Shown here piece after piece: positions 33,120 to 42,721 of a stretch of 64,000 nt of DNA. The DNA comes from Pseudoxanthomonas sp. GM95. Lineage in GTDB: Bacteria; Pseudomonadota; Gammaproteobacteria; Xanthomonadales; Xanthomonadaceae. Location of the stretch: contig NZ_FOAX01000001.1 in the NCBI RefSeq assembly GCF_900109775.1, positions 1 through 64,000 of the forward strand, written 5' to 3'. The translations under genes were made by a program, and so were the position numbers. The notes under the pieces are model-generated. The model was not told the origin of the DNA and ran no database searches. It worked only from the letters and a program-made list of their open reading frames with translations. How positions within the stretch are numbered: the stretch's first letter is position 1; each line of letters opens with the position of its first letter.

Positions 33120-33470
33120 TCAATTTTCCTGAATCAATTCAAGTGCGCGGGCGGGAATCCAGCCGCTGCGTCCGTGTGCATCGTGCGCCCACCACCAGCC
33201 GGCGTGTTCGCGTTCCACCGTCAACACGTCGCCGGGATCGGCGTCCAGTTCACGGGTGTCGTATTCCTGTTGCGCGGTGGCCGCGCCCAGATCGTCCAGA
33301 TGGAAGATGTCGGCCGGCATCCAACCGCCCAAGCCCTGCGCCAGCGTGGCCCAGACGAAGTTGGGCCACTCGGTATCGGCTTCGCCCAGCACCGCGCCTT
33401 CGCCGCGCGCAATGCGGACTGCTTCGCGATCCGGCGCGCGATGGGCGCTGATGACGCGGGCGCGCGGCAT
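33120..33470 (-). CDS. SH3-domain protein inside the dehydrogenase operon
   Basis: 116 residues, soluble, with two SH3-like units: about 5-60 (VISAHRAPDREAVRIARGEGAVLGEADTEWPNFVWATLAQGLGGWMPADIF) and 65-112 (DTRELDADPGDVLTVEREHAGWWWAHDAHGRSGWIPARALEL). Each ends in the GW(M/I)P signature. It lies between E1 beta and E2 with 9- and 2-base gaps, so it is made with the complex. A scaffold or regulatory partner is possible, though I know of no demonstrated role. Confidence 0.8.
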   Translation of the reverse strand: MPRARVISAHRAPDREAVRIARGEGAVLGEADTEWPNFVWATLAQGLGGWMPADIFHLDDLGAATAQQEYDTRELDADPGDVLTVEREHAGWWWAHDAHGRSGWIPARALELIQEN

Positions 33471-33479
33471 GGCGGCGCC

Positions 33480-34538
33480 TCAGCCGCGGGCGAGGGTGCG
33501 CTTGGCCGCGGCGACCACGCGCTCGGCGCTGGGCAGGTACTTCATCTCCAGCCGGAACAGCGGCATGTGCGTGTCCGGGCCGGTGACGCGTTCCACCGGC
33601 GCCAGCAGGTCGTACATGCATTCCTCGGCCAGGCGCGCGGCGATCTCCGCGCCGAAACCCGCGGTGCGCGGCGCTTCGTGCACGATCACGCAACGGCCGG
33701 TCTTGGCCACCGATTCGGCGATGGTGTCGAAGTCCAGCGGGGTCAGCGTGGCCACGTCGATGACTTCGGCGCTGATGCCTTCGGCGGCCAGCGCATCGGC
33801 CGCTTCCAGCGTTTCCTTGACCTGCGCGCCCCAGCTGACCAGGGTCACGTCGGTGCCGTCGCGCAGGACGAAGCACACATCCAGCGGCAGCGCCTCGCCG
33901 TCATCGGGCACCAGTTCCTTGTACTGGCGATAGATGCGCTTGGGCTCGTAATAGATCACCGGGTCCGGCTCGCGGATCGCCGCCAGCAGCAAGCCGTAGG
34001 CGCGCTGCGGCGAGGACGGCAGCACCACGCGCAGGCCGGGCACGTTGGTGAACATCGATTCGTTGGCTTCGGAGTGGTGCTCCGGCGCACGGATGCCGCC
34101 GCCCCACGGCACGCGCAGCACCATCGGGCAGTGCAGGCGGCCACGGGTGCGATAGCGCATGCGTGCGGCGTGGCAGATCAGGTGATCGATCATCGGATAG
34201 ACGAAGCCGTCGAACTGCGCCTCGGCCACCGGCTTCATGCCCTGCGCGGCCAGGCCGACGGTCAGGCCGGCGATGGTGGTTTCGTCCAGCGGCGTATCCA
34301 GGATGCGCTGCGAACCGAAGCGCTTCTGCAGGCCGGCAGTGGCGCGGAACACGCCGCCGTTGACGCCCACGTCCTCGCCCAGCACGACCACAGACGGATC
34401 GTGCGAGATCTCCCAGGCCAGCGCCTGGGTGATGGCTTCGATCAGGGTGATCGGCGTGGCGGTCGGGGTTTCATTGACAGTCATCGGCGCGGACTCCGAC
34501 GCGGCGTCATGGCCGGCAGTGGGCTTGTGGTCATCCAT
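33480..34538 (-). CDS. 2-oxoacid dehydrogenase E1 beta subunit
   Basis: 352 residues of the transketolase-type beta chain (TITLIEAITQALAWEI, GEDVGVNGGVFRAT, then WGAQVKETLEAADALAAEGISAEVIDVATLTPLD). Together with E1 alpha it forms the thiamine-diphosphate decarboxylase that feeds acyl groups to E2. Its start overlaps the alpha stop by 8 bases. The sequence most resembles branched-chain (3-methyl-2-oxobutanoate) enzymes, though pyruvate specificity is not excluded. An N-terminal extension of about 18 residues precedes an internal ATG in MTVNETPTAT, which could be the true start. Confidence 0.92.
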   Translation of the reverse strand: MDDHKPTAGHDAASESAPMTVNETPTATPITLIEAITQALAWEISHDPSVVVLGEDVGVNGGVFRATAGLQKRFGSQRILDTPLDETTIAGLTVGLAAQGMKPVAEAQFDGFVYPMIDHLICHAARMRYRTRGRLHCPMVLRVPWGGGIRAPEHHSEANESMFTNVPGLRVVLPSSPQRAYGLLLAAIREPDPVIYYEPKRIYRQYKELVPDDGEALPLDVCFVLRDGTDVTLVSWGAQVKETLEAADALAAEGISAEVIDVATLTPLDFDTIAESVAKTGRCVIVHEAPRTAGFGAEIAARLAEECMYDLLAPVERVTGPDTHMPLFRLEMKYLPSAERVVAAAKRTLARG

Positions 34539-35649
34539 GGCGCTGCTCCTGGTCGCGGGCGATCGCCTCGGCGCGCTGCTTGAGCAGCTCCGGCGGCGGA
34601 TCGGCGTAGAGGTAATCGAACATCGCCTCCACCGGCTGCACCGGCGTGGACAGGTAGGCGTTGACCTCCTCGTCGACGCGATGGCCGCATTCTTCCTTCC
34701 ACGCAGCTTCCTGCTGCTCGCTCCACAGGCCCTGCGCGGTCAGCCACGCGCGTATGCGCGGGATCGGATCGCGGTCCCAGGCGGCCTTCACTTCGGCCTC
34801 GTCGCGATAACGGCGCGCATCGTCGGCGGTGGTGTGGTCGGACAGGCGATAGGTGACGAACTCCAGCACCGTGCCGCCGCCACCGCTGCGCGCGCGCTGC
34901 ATCGCCTGTTCCATCGCATCGAGTACGGCGATCAGGTCGTTGCCGTCCACCTGCAGGCAGAACAGCCCGCCGGCCAGGCCTTTCTGCGCCAGCGTCTGCG
35001 CGCCGGTCTGGGCCGAACGCGGCACCGAGATCGCCCAGCCGTTGTTGACCACGCCCAGCACCAACGGCAGCTGGTAGGCGCCGGCCGAATTGAGCGCCGC
35101 GTAGAAGTCAGTCTTGGACGAACCGCCATCGCCGCAGGTGCTCACCGCCACGCGGTCTTCGCCACGCAGCTTGAACGCCAGCGCCGCGCCGGAGGCATGC
35201 AGGCACTGGGTGGAAATCGGCACCGACCAGGCGAAATCGTGGCGCGCGCCGGGGAAATCATTGCCGCGCTCATCGCCGCCCCAGTACAGCAGCACGTCGC
35301 GCGGGCGCACGCCGCGCATGAACTGCGCGCCGTACTCGCGATAGCTGGGGGCGAACACGTCTTCCGGTCGCATCGACGCGCCGATGCCCACGTGTGTGGC
35401 CTCGTGGCCCAGGCAGCTGGCGTAGGTGCCCAGCTTGCCGGTGCGCTGCAGGGCGATGGCCTTGGTGTCGAAGACGCGGACGAACAGCATCTGCTTGAAC
35501 AGTTCGACCAGGCGGGCCGTGTCCTTGGCCAGCTCCGGCAGCGCGCGTCCGTTGGAAGTGCCGTCCGGGTTGAGGTACTGCAGGTATTCGATCTGGAAAC
35601 TGGCTGCCAGGGTCATGGCATCGTCGGTCTTGCGGAATGTGGACTTCAT
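34531..35649 (-). CDS. 2-oxoacid dehydrogenase E1 alpha subunit
   Basis: About 372 residues from the ATG at 35649 (an internal ATG at 35616 is also possible; neither has a good ribosome binding site). The thiamine-diphosphate motif runs from GDGGSSKTDFYAALNSA to VVNNGWAIS, with phospho-loop-like TYRLSDHTTADDARRYRD as in mitochondrial-type E1 alpha. First gene of the operon alpha-beta-SH3-E2. No lipoamide dehydrogenase (E3) lies nearby, so the complex must share one encoded elsewhere. Confidence 0.92.
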   Translation of the reverse strand: MKSTFRKTDDAMTLAASFQIEYLQYLNPDGTSNGRALPELAKDTARLVELFKQMLFVRVFDTKAIALQRTGKLGTYASCLGHEATHVGIGASMRPEDVFAPSYREYGAQFMRGVRPRDVLLYWGGDERGNDFPGARHDFAWSVPISTQCLHASGAALAFKLRGEDRVAVSTCGDGGSSKTDFYAALNSAGAYQLPLVLGVVNNGWAISVPRSAQTGAQTLAQKGLAGGLFCLQVDGNDLIAVLDAMEQAMQRARSGGGGTVLEFVTYRLSDHTTADDARRYRDEAEVKAAWDRDPIPRIRAWLTAQGLWSEQQEAAWKEECGHRVDEEVNAYLSTPVQPVEAMFDYLYADPPPELLKQRAEAIARDQEQRHG

Positions 35650-35734
35650 CATAGCCGCGCAATGGTAATGACCGAACCCCGGATTGCCTTCCTGCAGCGC
35701 AGCAGCAAGCGATTCCTTGCTCTGGCGTTCACAC

Positions 35735-35763
35735 AAAAAAACGCGGCCCATCAAGGGCCGCGT
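35735..35763 (-). terminator. Terminator of the large nuclease gene
   Basis: ACGCGGCCC (35741-35749) pairs with GGGCCGCGT (35755-35763), loop ATCAA, then seven U on the minus strand. It ends transcription from the secreted nuclease gene before the E1 alpha promoter. Confidence 0.9.
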
Positions 35764-35803
35764 CGTGGAGTGCCGGGATTTCGCCAGGCGATTTGTCGCG
35801 TAA

Positions 35804-38800
35804 TTACTTCACTGCGGTGTTGAAACGCGCGGTGTTGTTGCCGGTGTTGGCTTCGCTTGACGCGGTCGACACAACCGCCTGCACGCTCACCGTGCTGCCG
35901 CGGCGTGCCGAACCGGTGCTGATCCACACCGGGAAGTTGGCCTTGGCGCCGTTGGCCATCGCCTTGCTGCCGGTGCAGCGGAACTGCATGTCGCGCAACG
36001 TGCCCTGGCGGCTGCAGCTCCAGCCCGAGGCCGGGTTGATCAGCGACAGGATGTTCATCGTGTTGCCGGAGATCACCACCACCGGCTTCTTCGCCGGCTG
36101 GCCGGCATTGGTCACGGTGACCACGTAACGGGTCAGCAACTGGTAGGCCTTGATGCTGGTCGGGCCGTCGATGGACGCGGCGATGTCGGCGGTCGGCGGG
36201 ACGGTGATCGCGATGCTGGTCACGGCCTGGTTGTTGGCCGCATCAGGATCGAAGGTCTGCGCCGTGGCGGCCGCGGCCAGCGTGGCCTGGGTGCCGGACT
36301 GTGTGGCGACCGAAGTGGCGCGGATCGTGAAGCTGGCGCTGCCGCCGTTGTCCAGCGTGGCAGTGTTGCACGCCACCGAGGTCATGCCATCGGCGACCTG
36401 GGCGGTGTCGCAGCTCCAGCCGTTGGCCGCGGTGACGGCCATGTCCGGCAGTTCGCCGGCGATGGAGAAGCCCACGCCCGGGGCGGCGGCGGTGTCCGGA
36501 CCGTTGTTGCGCACGGTGGCGGTGTAGACCAGGGCCTGGCCGGCGGTGACGCTGCCGGTGCTGGCCGACGCGGTCACGGCCAGGTCGGCCTTGGGCGCCA
36601 GTTCGAAGTAGGCCACCACCGGGTCATGGTCGGACAGGCGCGCCGGCGAGGTCGCATCGTTGCGGGCCACTTCCGGGAAGTCCGCGTTGATGCGCGCGTG
36701 GTCCATGCCGAATGCGGTGGTGGCTAGCACCAGCGCATCGTTGACCAGCACGTGGTCCAACGTCTGCGCGCTGCCGTCGTAGGTGTAGGAATAGTTCTGG
36801 CCGGCGGGCAGCAGTTCGCCCAGGTTGGTCAGGTCCGGGTTGACCAGGTCGGCGCCGTCCTCGGTGACGAGGGTCTGCGCATCCGGCGTAGGCGTGCCCA
36901 TGACGGTGTTCATCGCATCGGCGTAGCCGTCGTTGAACGCGTAGGCGTTGAAATCGCCCAGCACGGTGATGCGGCGGTCTGGGTTCTCCGTTTGCATGCC
37001 CTGGATCAGGTTGGCCAGGAACACGGCCTGCGCCTGGCGCTTGGCGCGCACGCGGTCACCGGCGGCGTCGAGCGTGTCGGCGCCGTTGAGCGAGCGCTGG
37101 TGCACGGCGATCACGGTGATCGGGAAGCTGCGGCCATCGGCCCAGTGGACGATCGCATCCAGCGCCAGCGGCGGGCGGTCGTTGAGCAGGCTGGTGCTGC
37201 CCGACGGCTCGGTCCACAGCGTGTCCTTGCCATGCTGGGTGACGGCCGAGACGTCCACGCGCGCCACGCTGGCGCCGACCGTGGCGGTCTTGACCAGGAA
37301 GCCCACGTCGATGCCGCCGACGTCGTTGCCTTCCTGCAGGTATGGCACGTACTGCGGATCGGCCACGCCGGCGGCGACCGCATCGGCGTTCACCTTGTTG
37401 GCGACCTGCTGCAGGGTGGAGAGGTTCTCCATCTCCACCACGGCCAGGATGTCGGGCAGGTTGAGGTAATCGCGGATCGCCACCGAGGCCTTGGACAGAC
37501 GCATCGCGAACGCGGCCTGGGTCAGCGTCGGCGCGCTGTTGCCATCGGCCGTGGTGTCGAAGAAGCGCTCCATGTTGTAGCCGGCGACGGTGAACTCATC
37601 GCTGTTGGCGGCGCGCGCCGGGGTCGGCGACATGCCGGCGATGGTGCCGATGGCCACGCTCGGATCGCGCACGATCACGTAGTGGCGGTAGCTGTAGTCC
37701 AGCGGGCCGGTCAGGCCGGTGATGACCGCGCCGGTGGTGACATCCAGCGCGGTGCTGCTGCCACCGATCGAATCGCTGTCGATGGTCAGCACTTCCGGGT
37801 TGCCGTCCCACTGCGGGATCTCGCCGCTGACCGGGGTCGGGGCTTCGACGCCGGCTTCGCGGAACGGCCGCGCGGTGTCGCCGATGACCGCATAGAACTG
37901 GCCATCGGTCGCGCCGGTGGCGCTGGTCTCGGTGGTATAGCCGCCGGTGGGGGCGACCACGCGCAGGCTCGGCACGGTAACGCGCATGCCTTCGAAGCGC
38001 TCCAGCTGGTCCAGCCCGCCATTGGCGGTGAGCATCGAGGCATCCAGCGGGATCGCCGCCGGCACGGCCTGGCCGCTGGACAGCAGGGCCACGGTGACGC
38101 CGCCGCTGAGTTCGGTCAGCGGACGCTGGTAGGGATCGGCGCTGGGGATGTATTCCTGCACCGTGCCCGAGACGCGCACCAGGTTGCCCACGGCCACCGC
38201 GGCCGACGGCGCCGAGCCGGTGTAGACGTAAATGCCTTCGGAGGTGGCCGGGTTGTTGTCCACCTCCGCATCGGGCGTCTGTAGCCAGAAGCCGGCGCCC
38301 TTCACCCCGGTCACCACGCCGGTGGTGAACACCAGCGCGCCGGCCATCGGCGAGCTGATGCCTGCGCCCTGGATATCGTGGATCGCAGTCAGCGAGATGT
38401 CGTCGTTGACGATCGTGCCGGTGGCCTTGGCCGAGCCCAGCAGCGCCTCGCCGACCAGGTTGGTCAGGGTGACGGTGAAGGTCTCGTCGGCTTCGGTCAG
38501 CGCATCGTCGATCAGGGTCACGGTGACCGTGGTGCTGGTCGCGCCCTCGGCAATCGTGGCGGTGCCGTTGGCGGCGACGTAATCGCTGCCGGCGTTGGCG
38601 GTGCCATCGGCCGTGGCCCAGTCCACCGTGATGCCACCGGCGGGCGCCGGCTGGGTCAGGGTGATGGTGAAGGTCAGCGGGCCGGCGCCTTCATCGCCCG
38701 AGGCATCGGCGATGGACAGCAGCGGCGTGCCGGCCGCGCCGCAGATCGAGCCGGCGGTGGCGCTGTTGCGCGGGTTCGGTGCGCCTGTGGCGAAGTCGCT

Positions 38801-39355
38801 GGCGTTGTTGTTGGTGTCGGTGCAGCCATCGCCAGCGCGCAGCACGGCCAGGGTGTTGCTCGGCGCGGGCGTGGCGCCGCTGCCTTCGAAACAGCTGGCG
38901 GTCGAGCCGAAGCCGACCAGGTCGACCATCCCCGTCGGGCAGGTGCCAGACAGCGCGGTCTGCGAGGCCGACAGCGCGACCTTGCCGGCCGTGCCGGACA
39001 TGGCGATGCCGCCGCTGGCATCGGGCGTGGGCAGCGCCGTGGTGCCGCCGGAGCCCTTGCCTTCCTGCACCAGGTAATAGCCGCCCGGCGCGATGCTGCC
39101 GCTCAGCGCGGTGATCTGCCACGAACTACCGGTGGCGCTGGCGTATTGCACGCTGTAGCTGGACAGATCCACCGACGCGGTGCCGGTGTTGTGCAGCTCG
39201 ATGAAGTCGTTGGTGAAGGTCGCGCCGCTGTTGCCGCCGCCGCCATAGACCTGGCTGATGACCACCTGGGCCTGCGCGGATGCCGCGCTCCCCAATCCCA
39301 ATAATGCAAGCGCCACCAGGCGCGACAACCGCGTCGTCATCGACTGCTTCTCCAT
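35804..39355 (-). CDS. Secreted multidomain nuclease, ExeM/NucH type
   Basis: About 1183 residues from the ATG at 39355. Signal peptide (LVALALLGLGSAASAQA), lamin-tail domain about 30-140, Calx-beta repeat about 210-310 (SIADASGDEGAGPLTFTITL), NucH-like region to about 575, endonuclease/exonuclease/phosphatase domain about 600-920 (FTVAGYNMERFFD, VLGDFNAY, SDHDPVVAYF), then DUF11 and a second Ig-like domain. It is an extracellular DNase of the ExeM/Xds kind, probably used to gain phosphate and nucleosides from biofilm DNA. Length and order are normal for the family. Monocistronic, with a strong terminator. Its gene is the longest in the window. Confidence 0.92.
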   Translation of the reverse strand: MEKQSMTTRLSRLVALALLGLGSAASAQAQVVISQVYGGGGNSGATFTNDFIELHNTGTASVDLSSYSVQYASATGSSWQITALSGSIAPGGYYLVQEGKGSGGTTALPTPDASGGIAMSGTAGKVALSASQTALSGTCPTGMVDLVGFGSTASCFEGSGATPAPSNTLAVLRAGDGCTDTNNNASDFATGAPNPRNSATAGSICGAAGTPLLSIADASGDEGAGPLTFTITLTQPAPAGGITVDWATADGTANAGSDYVAANGTATIAEGATSTTVTVTLIDDALTEADETFTVTLTNLVGEALLGSAKATGTIVNDDISLTAIHDIQGAGISSPMAGALVFTTGVVTGVKGAGFWLQTPDAEVDNNPATSEGIYVYTGSAPSAAVAVGNLVRVSGTVQEYIPSADPYQRPLTELSGGVTVALLSSGQAVPAAIPLDASMLTANGGLDQLERFEGMRVTVPSLRVVAPTGGYTTETSATGATDGQFYAVIGDTARPFREAGVEAPTPVSGEIPQWDGNPEVLTIDSDSIGGSSTALDVTTGAVITGLTGPLDYSYRHYVIVRDPSVAIGTIAGMSPTPARAANSDEFTVAGYNMERFFDTTADGNSAPTLTQAAFAMRLSKASVAIRDYLNLPDILAVVEMENLSTLQQVANKVNADAVAAGVADPQYVPYLQEGNDVGGIDVGFLVKTATVGASVARVDVSAVTQHGKDTLWTEPSGSTSLLNDRPPLALDAIVHWADGRSFPITVIAVHQRSLNGADTLDAAGDRVRAKRQAQAVFLANLIQGMQTENPDRRITVLGDFNAYAFNDGYADAMNTVMGTPTPDAQTLVTEDGADLVNPDLTNLGELLPAGQNYSYTYDGSAQTLDHVLVNDALVLATTAFGMDHARINADFPEVARNDATSPARLSDHDPVVAYFELAPKADLAVTASASTGSVTAGQALVYTATVRNNGPDTAAAPGVGFSIAGELPDMAVTAANGWSCDTAQVADGMTSVACNTATLDNGGSASFTIRATSVATQSGTQATLAAAATAQTFDPDAANNQAVTSIAITVPPTADIAASIDGPTSIKAYQLLTRYVVTVTNAGQPAKKPVVVISGNTMNILSLINPASGWSCSRQGTLRDMQFRCTGSKAMANGAKANFPVWISTGSARRGSTVSVQAVVSTASSEANTGNNTARFNTAVK

Positions 39356-39521
39356 AGCTTTGTTTCGGGGGATGCGCGCCGGATCCCGAGCGCGAATTTC
39401 GACTATGAACGAATCCTGAGTAAATTGCATGACAGGTCATCGCGTGTCGCCGAGGGCGATTCCGGGCCCGCATCGGCACGACCGGCTACCATGCCGCTCC
39501 CTCGATGGCTTGGCGTGTTTC

Positions 39522-40391
39522 ATGCAGATCCAGGACAACCAGCGGCCGCTGGAAGACGGCATCCACACCGACCTGGCAGGTCGCACGACCTATGGCGGCT
39601 ATCTGCATCTGGACCGCCTGCTGTCGGCGCAGCAGCCGCTGTCGAGCCCTGCCCACCACGACGAGATGCTGTTCATCGTCCAGCACCAGGTGTCCGAGCT
39701 GTGGATGAAGCTGATGATCCACGAGCTGAGCGCGGCCATCGGCCACCTGCAGCGCGATGAGGTCTGGCAGACGCGCAAGGTGCTGGCGCGGGCCAAGCAG
39801 GTGCTACGCCAGCTGACCGAGCAATGGTCGGTGCTGGAAACGCTGACGCCCTCGGAATACATGGGCTTCCGCGATGTGCTGGGGCCCTCGTCGGGCTTCC
39901 AGTCGCTGCAGTACCGGCAGCTGGAATTCATGCTGGGCAACAAGAACGCGGCGATGCTGAAAGTGTTCTCGCATGATCCCTTCGGCCAGGAAGCCCTGCG
40001 CGGCGCGCTCAACGCACCCAGCCTGTACGAGGAATTCTTGCGTTACCTGGCACGCTTCGGCCACGCGGTGCCGGGCGAACACCTGGAGCGCGATTTCAGC
40101 CATGCGCATGTGCGCGACGAGGCGCTGCTGCCGGTGTTCGAACGCATCTATCAGGACACCGATCGCTACTGGCGCGAGTATTCGCTGGCCGAGGATTTCG
40201 TCGATCTGGAAACGCAGTTCCAGCTGTGGCGCTTCCGCCACATGCGCACGGTGATGCGGGTGATCGGCTTCAAGCGCGGCACCGGCGGCTCGTCCGGCGT
40301 GGGGTTCCTCAAGCAGGCGCTGGAGCTGGAGTTCTTCCCCGAGCTGTTCCAGGTGCGCACGGTGGTGGGCCTGACAACATCGTCAGCCTGA
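39522..40391 (+). CDS. kynA: Tryptophan 2,3-dioxygenase
   Basis: A 289-residue heme dioxygenase opening the indole ring to N-formylkynurenine. TDO signatures [33 protein letters not shown] (with the distal-side His) and [11 protein letters not shown] are present, the xanthomonad TDO being known from structural work. The ATG at 39522 is preferred over an upstream frame. It stands alone here with no kynureninase nearby. Confidence 0.95.
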   Translation: MQIQDNQRPLEDGIHTDLAGRTTYGGYLHLDRLLSAQQPLSSPAHHDEMLFIVQHQVSELWMKLMIHELSAAIGHLQRDEVWQTRKVLARAKQVLRQLTEQWSVLETLTPSEYMGFRDVLGPSSGFQSLQYRQLEFMLGNKNAAMLKVFSHDPFGQEALRGALNAPSLYEEFLRYLARFGHAVPGEHLERDFSHAHVRDEALLPVFERIYQDTDRYWREYSLAEDFVDLETQFQLWRFRHMRTVMRVIGFKRGTGGSSGVGFLKQALELEFFPELFQVRTVVGLTTSSA

Positions 40392-40504
40392 ATCCGGGGG
40401 CAAATGGTTTCATTTGACGCAAAGGGCCGGCTGCGGCGATCCTTCGGCGTCCCCCTGGCGGGACATTTTTTTGTCTACGCACGATCCATAGGGGAATCTG
40501 ACGC

Positions 40505-42031
40505 ATGACCGTCGAGGCCAAGTCGCCCACGCTTGAACCCATCCCGCCGTTTTCCGGGGACCCGCCGAATTTCGGCAACCTGATGGGCCATCCGCGTCCC
40601 TTGTGGATGCTGTTCATGACCGAGTTCTGGGAGCGTTTTGCCTTCTACGGCATCCGCTGGGCGATGGTCCTGTACATCGTGGCGCAGTTCAAAGGCGGCG
40701 ACCCCGCTGGCGAAAAAGACGCCAGCCATCTCTATGGCGCCTATCTGGCGCTGGTCTACGCGGCGGCGATCTTCGGTGGCTATATCGCCGACAAGCTGAT
40801 CGGGTACCAGCGCGCCATCCTCACCGGCGCGGTGATCATGGCGGTGGGCCTGTTCATGCTGGCCGCGCCGACCGAGCCGCTGTTCAAGCTGGGCCTGGCC
40901 ACGGTGATCGTGGGCAATGGCCTGTTCAAGCCGATCATCTCCACCCTGGTCGGCAAGATCTACCGGCAGGGCGACGAGCGGCGCGATTCCGGCTTCACCA
41001 TCTTCTACATGGGCATCAACCTCGGCGCGATGGTCTCGCCGATCCTGACCCAGGCGCTGGCGCAGTACGTGTTCGGCAGCGATGGCATGCCGGCCTACAA
41101 GGTGGTGTTCATCACCTCGGCCATCGGCATGGTGCTGAGCTTCATCTGGTTCCTGTTCGGCCGCGCGGCGCTGCAGGGCATCGGCGAAGCGGAGGGCAAG
41201 CAGGCCAGCAATACGCGCTTGGCCGGCGTGATCGCGCTGAACCTGCTGATCGGCATCCCGATGTATTACGCGCTGCTGAGCATCGACGCGCAGATCCTCA
41301 ACTGGATCCTGATGGCGTGCTTCATCGTGCCGGCGATCATGCTGGTGGTCGAAGGCATCCGCGAAGGCAGCATGGCGCGCGACAAGGTCTTCGCGATGCT
41401 GATCATCCTGGGCTTCAACGTGTTCTTCTGGTGCTTCTTCGAGCAGGCCGGCAGCAGCTTCACGTTCCTGGCCGACAAGGTGGTCAACCGCGACCTGGGC
41501 TTCATGGAATTCCCCAATGCCTGGTTCCAGTCGGTCAACTCGGTGGCGATCATCGTGCTGGCGCCGATCATTGCGTGGATCTGGGTGCGCATGGGCAAGA
41601 ACAACCCGAGCATCCCGCGCAAGTTCAGCCTCGGCCTGATGTTCAACGGCCTGGCGTTCCTGCTGCTGATGTTCGCGCTGGCCAAGCTGGTCGAGCCGGT
41701 GACCGGCAAGATCCCGTTCTGGACGCTGTTCGCGGTGTACTGGATCCAGTCGATCGGCGAGCTGTGCCTGTCGCCGATCGGTTTGTCGATGACGACCAAG
41801 CTGGCGCCGGCGCGCCTGACCGGCTTCGCGATGGGCGCCTGGTTCCTGTCGGTGGCTATCGGCAACAACCTGGCCGGCCTGTTCGCGGGCGAAGCCAGCG
41901 GCGAAGGCGGCATGACCGTGGCCAGTGCCTACGGTGCCTACAGCCAGGGCTTCTGGATCCTGATGATCGCCGGTGCGGTACTGTTCCTGGTTTCGCCGCT
42001 GGTCAACAAGCTGATGCACGGCGTGAAGTAA
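40505..42031 (+). CDS. Proton-dependent oligopeptide (POT) transporter
   Basis: A 508-residue MFS transporter with 14 predicted membrane segments. The POT signatures are FWERFAFYGIRWAMVLY near residue 38 (ExxER-like) and FTIFYMGINLGAMVSP near 160. It imports di- and tripeptides with protons. It has a ribosome binding site (GGGGAA) upstream of the ATG and ends at the strong hairpin 42053-42080. The import of short peptides would suit an organism that also digests protein and murein. Confidence 0.94.
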   Translation: MTVEAKSPTLEPIPPFSGDPPNFGNLMGHPRPLWMLFMTEFWERFAFYGIRWAMVLYIVAQFKGGDPAGEKDASHLYGAYLALVYAAAIFGGYIADKLIGYQRAILTGAVIMAVGLFMLAAPTEPLFKLGLATVIVGNGLFKPIISTLVGKIYRQGDERRDSGFTIFYMGINLGAMVSPILTQALAQYVFGSDGMPAYKVVFITSAIGMVLSFIWFLFGRAALQGIGEAEGKQASNTRLAGVIALNLLIGIPMYYALLSIDAQILNWILMACFIVPAIMLVVEGIREGSMARDKVFAMLIILGFNVFFWCFFEQAGSSFTFLADKVVNRDLGFMEFPNAWFQSVNSVAIIVLAPIIAWIWVRMGKNNPSIPRKFSLGLMFNGLAFLLLMFALAKLVEPVTGKIPFWTLFAVYWIQSIGELCLSPIGLSMTTKLAPARLTGFAMGAWFLSVAIGNNLAGLFAGEASGEGGMTVASAYGAYSQGFWILMIAGAVLFLVSPLVNKLMHGVK

Positions 42032-42050
42032 GCGCCGGGCATTGGCCCAC

Positions 42051-42080
42051 AAAAAACGCCGCGGATCTCCGCGGCGTTTT
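42051..42080. terminator. Bidirectional terminator between the POT gene and marR
   Basis: A perfect 12-bp stem, AAAACGCCGCGG (42053-42064) with CCGCGGCGTTTT (42069-42080), loop ATCT, with U runs on both strands. It serves two convergent genes. Confidence 0.92.
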
Positions 42081-42103
42081 GCTGTGCGCGATGGGCGCGG
42101 GCG

Positions 42104-42643
42104 TCAGTCTTCGGATGGCTCGACCTGGGCCGAGGACACCGGGCTGACCGGTGCGTCCTTCAGGCCGGAGATCAGGCGATGCATGCCTTCGCCGCCCAGG
42201 CGCTCCATCAGGCGGTGCAGCTGGGCCAGTTCATCGGCTTCCAGCACCGAGAGCAGGCGGCGCTCGCACTCCAGCACCAGCGGGGCGACGGTGTCGTGCA
42301 GCGCCTGGCCCTTGGCCGACAGCGCCAATACCGAGCGTCGGCGATCGTCGCCGTGGATGTCGCGGCTGACCAGCTCGCGTTCCAGCAGGCGCGCGACCGC
42401 GCGACTGACGGCGACCTTGTCCATCGCGGTCTGCTCGGCCACTTCGCCCGCCGACAGGCCCGGGAAGCGCCCGAGCACGGCCATCGTGCGCCACTCGGTC
42501 ATGACCAGGCCGAAGCGGCGGTAATACTCGGCCGAGATCGCCTGGCTGACGCGATTGGACAGCACGCTCAGCTGGTAGGGGACGAAGGTTTCCAGCTCCA
42601 AGGTGAGCGGCTGGGCGGGCGGCAAGGGGTCGGGCTGCTTCAT
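42104..42643 (-). CDS. MarR-family regulator of tyrosine/homogentisate catabolism (likely)
   Basis: A 179-residue winged-helix repressor (residues 30-135: LSNRVSQAISAEYYRRFGLVMTEWRTMAVLGRFPGLSAGEVAEQTAMDKVAVSRAVARLLERELVSRDIHGDDRRRSVLALSAKG). It is divergent from hppD with 78 bases between starts. The shared region contains a perfect palindrome (42667-42680). MarR-type HmgR/HpdR proteins elsewhere repress homogentisate genes and respond to pathway intermediates, so that role is the simplest reading. The tail (KDAPVSPVSSAQVEPSED) is disordered. Confidence 0.88.
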   Translation of the reverse strand: MKQPDPLPPAQPLTLELETFVPYQLSVLSNRVSQAISAEYYRRFGLVMTEWRTMAVLGRFPGLSAGEVAEQTAMDKVAVSRAVARLLERELVSRDIHGDDRRRSVLALSAKGQALHDTVAPLVLECERRLLSVLEADELAQLHRLMERLGGEGMHRLISGLKDAPVSPVSSAQVEPSED

Positions 42644-42666
42644 GGTGCGCTGCGGCTTGTGTGCTG

Positions 42667-42680
42667 GTTTCAGGTGAAAC
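42667..42680. promoter_or_regulatory. Candidate MarR operator between marR and hppD
   Basis: GTTTCAGGTGAAAC is a perfect 6-2-6 palindrome in the 78-base divergent region, and MarR dimers bind such sites. It lies where it could cover both promoters. Confidence 0.5.
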
Positions 42681-42721
42681 TATGCTGCCGCCAGTTCCTT
42701 TGCAAGATGGGAGAGGTTTCC

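Noticed and set aside
36752-38284. 510-codon plus-strand frame within the secreted nuclease gene
   Set aside because: Antisense shadow of a well-supported gene; Gly/Val/Arg-rich translation with no recognisable domain.
40475-42052. 525-codon minus-strand frame opposite the POT transporter
   Set aside because: Antisense shadow; His/Gln/Arg-rich and without any motif, whereas the plus strand has clear POT signatures.
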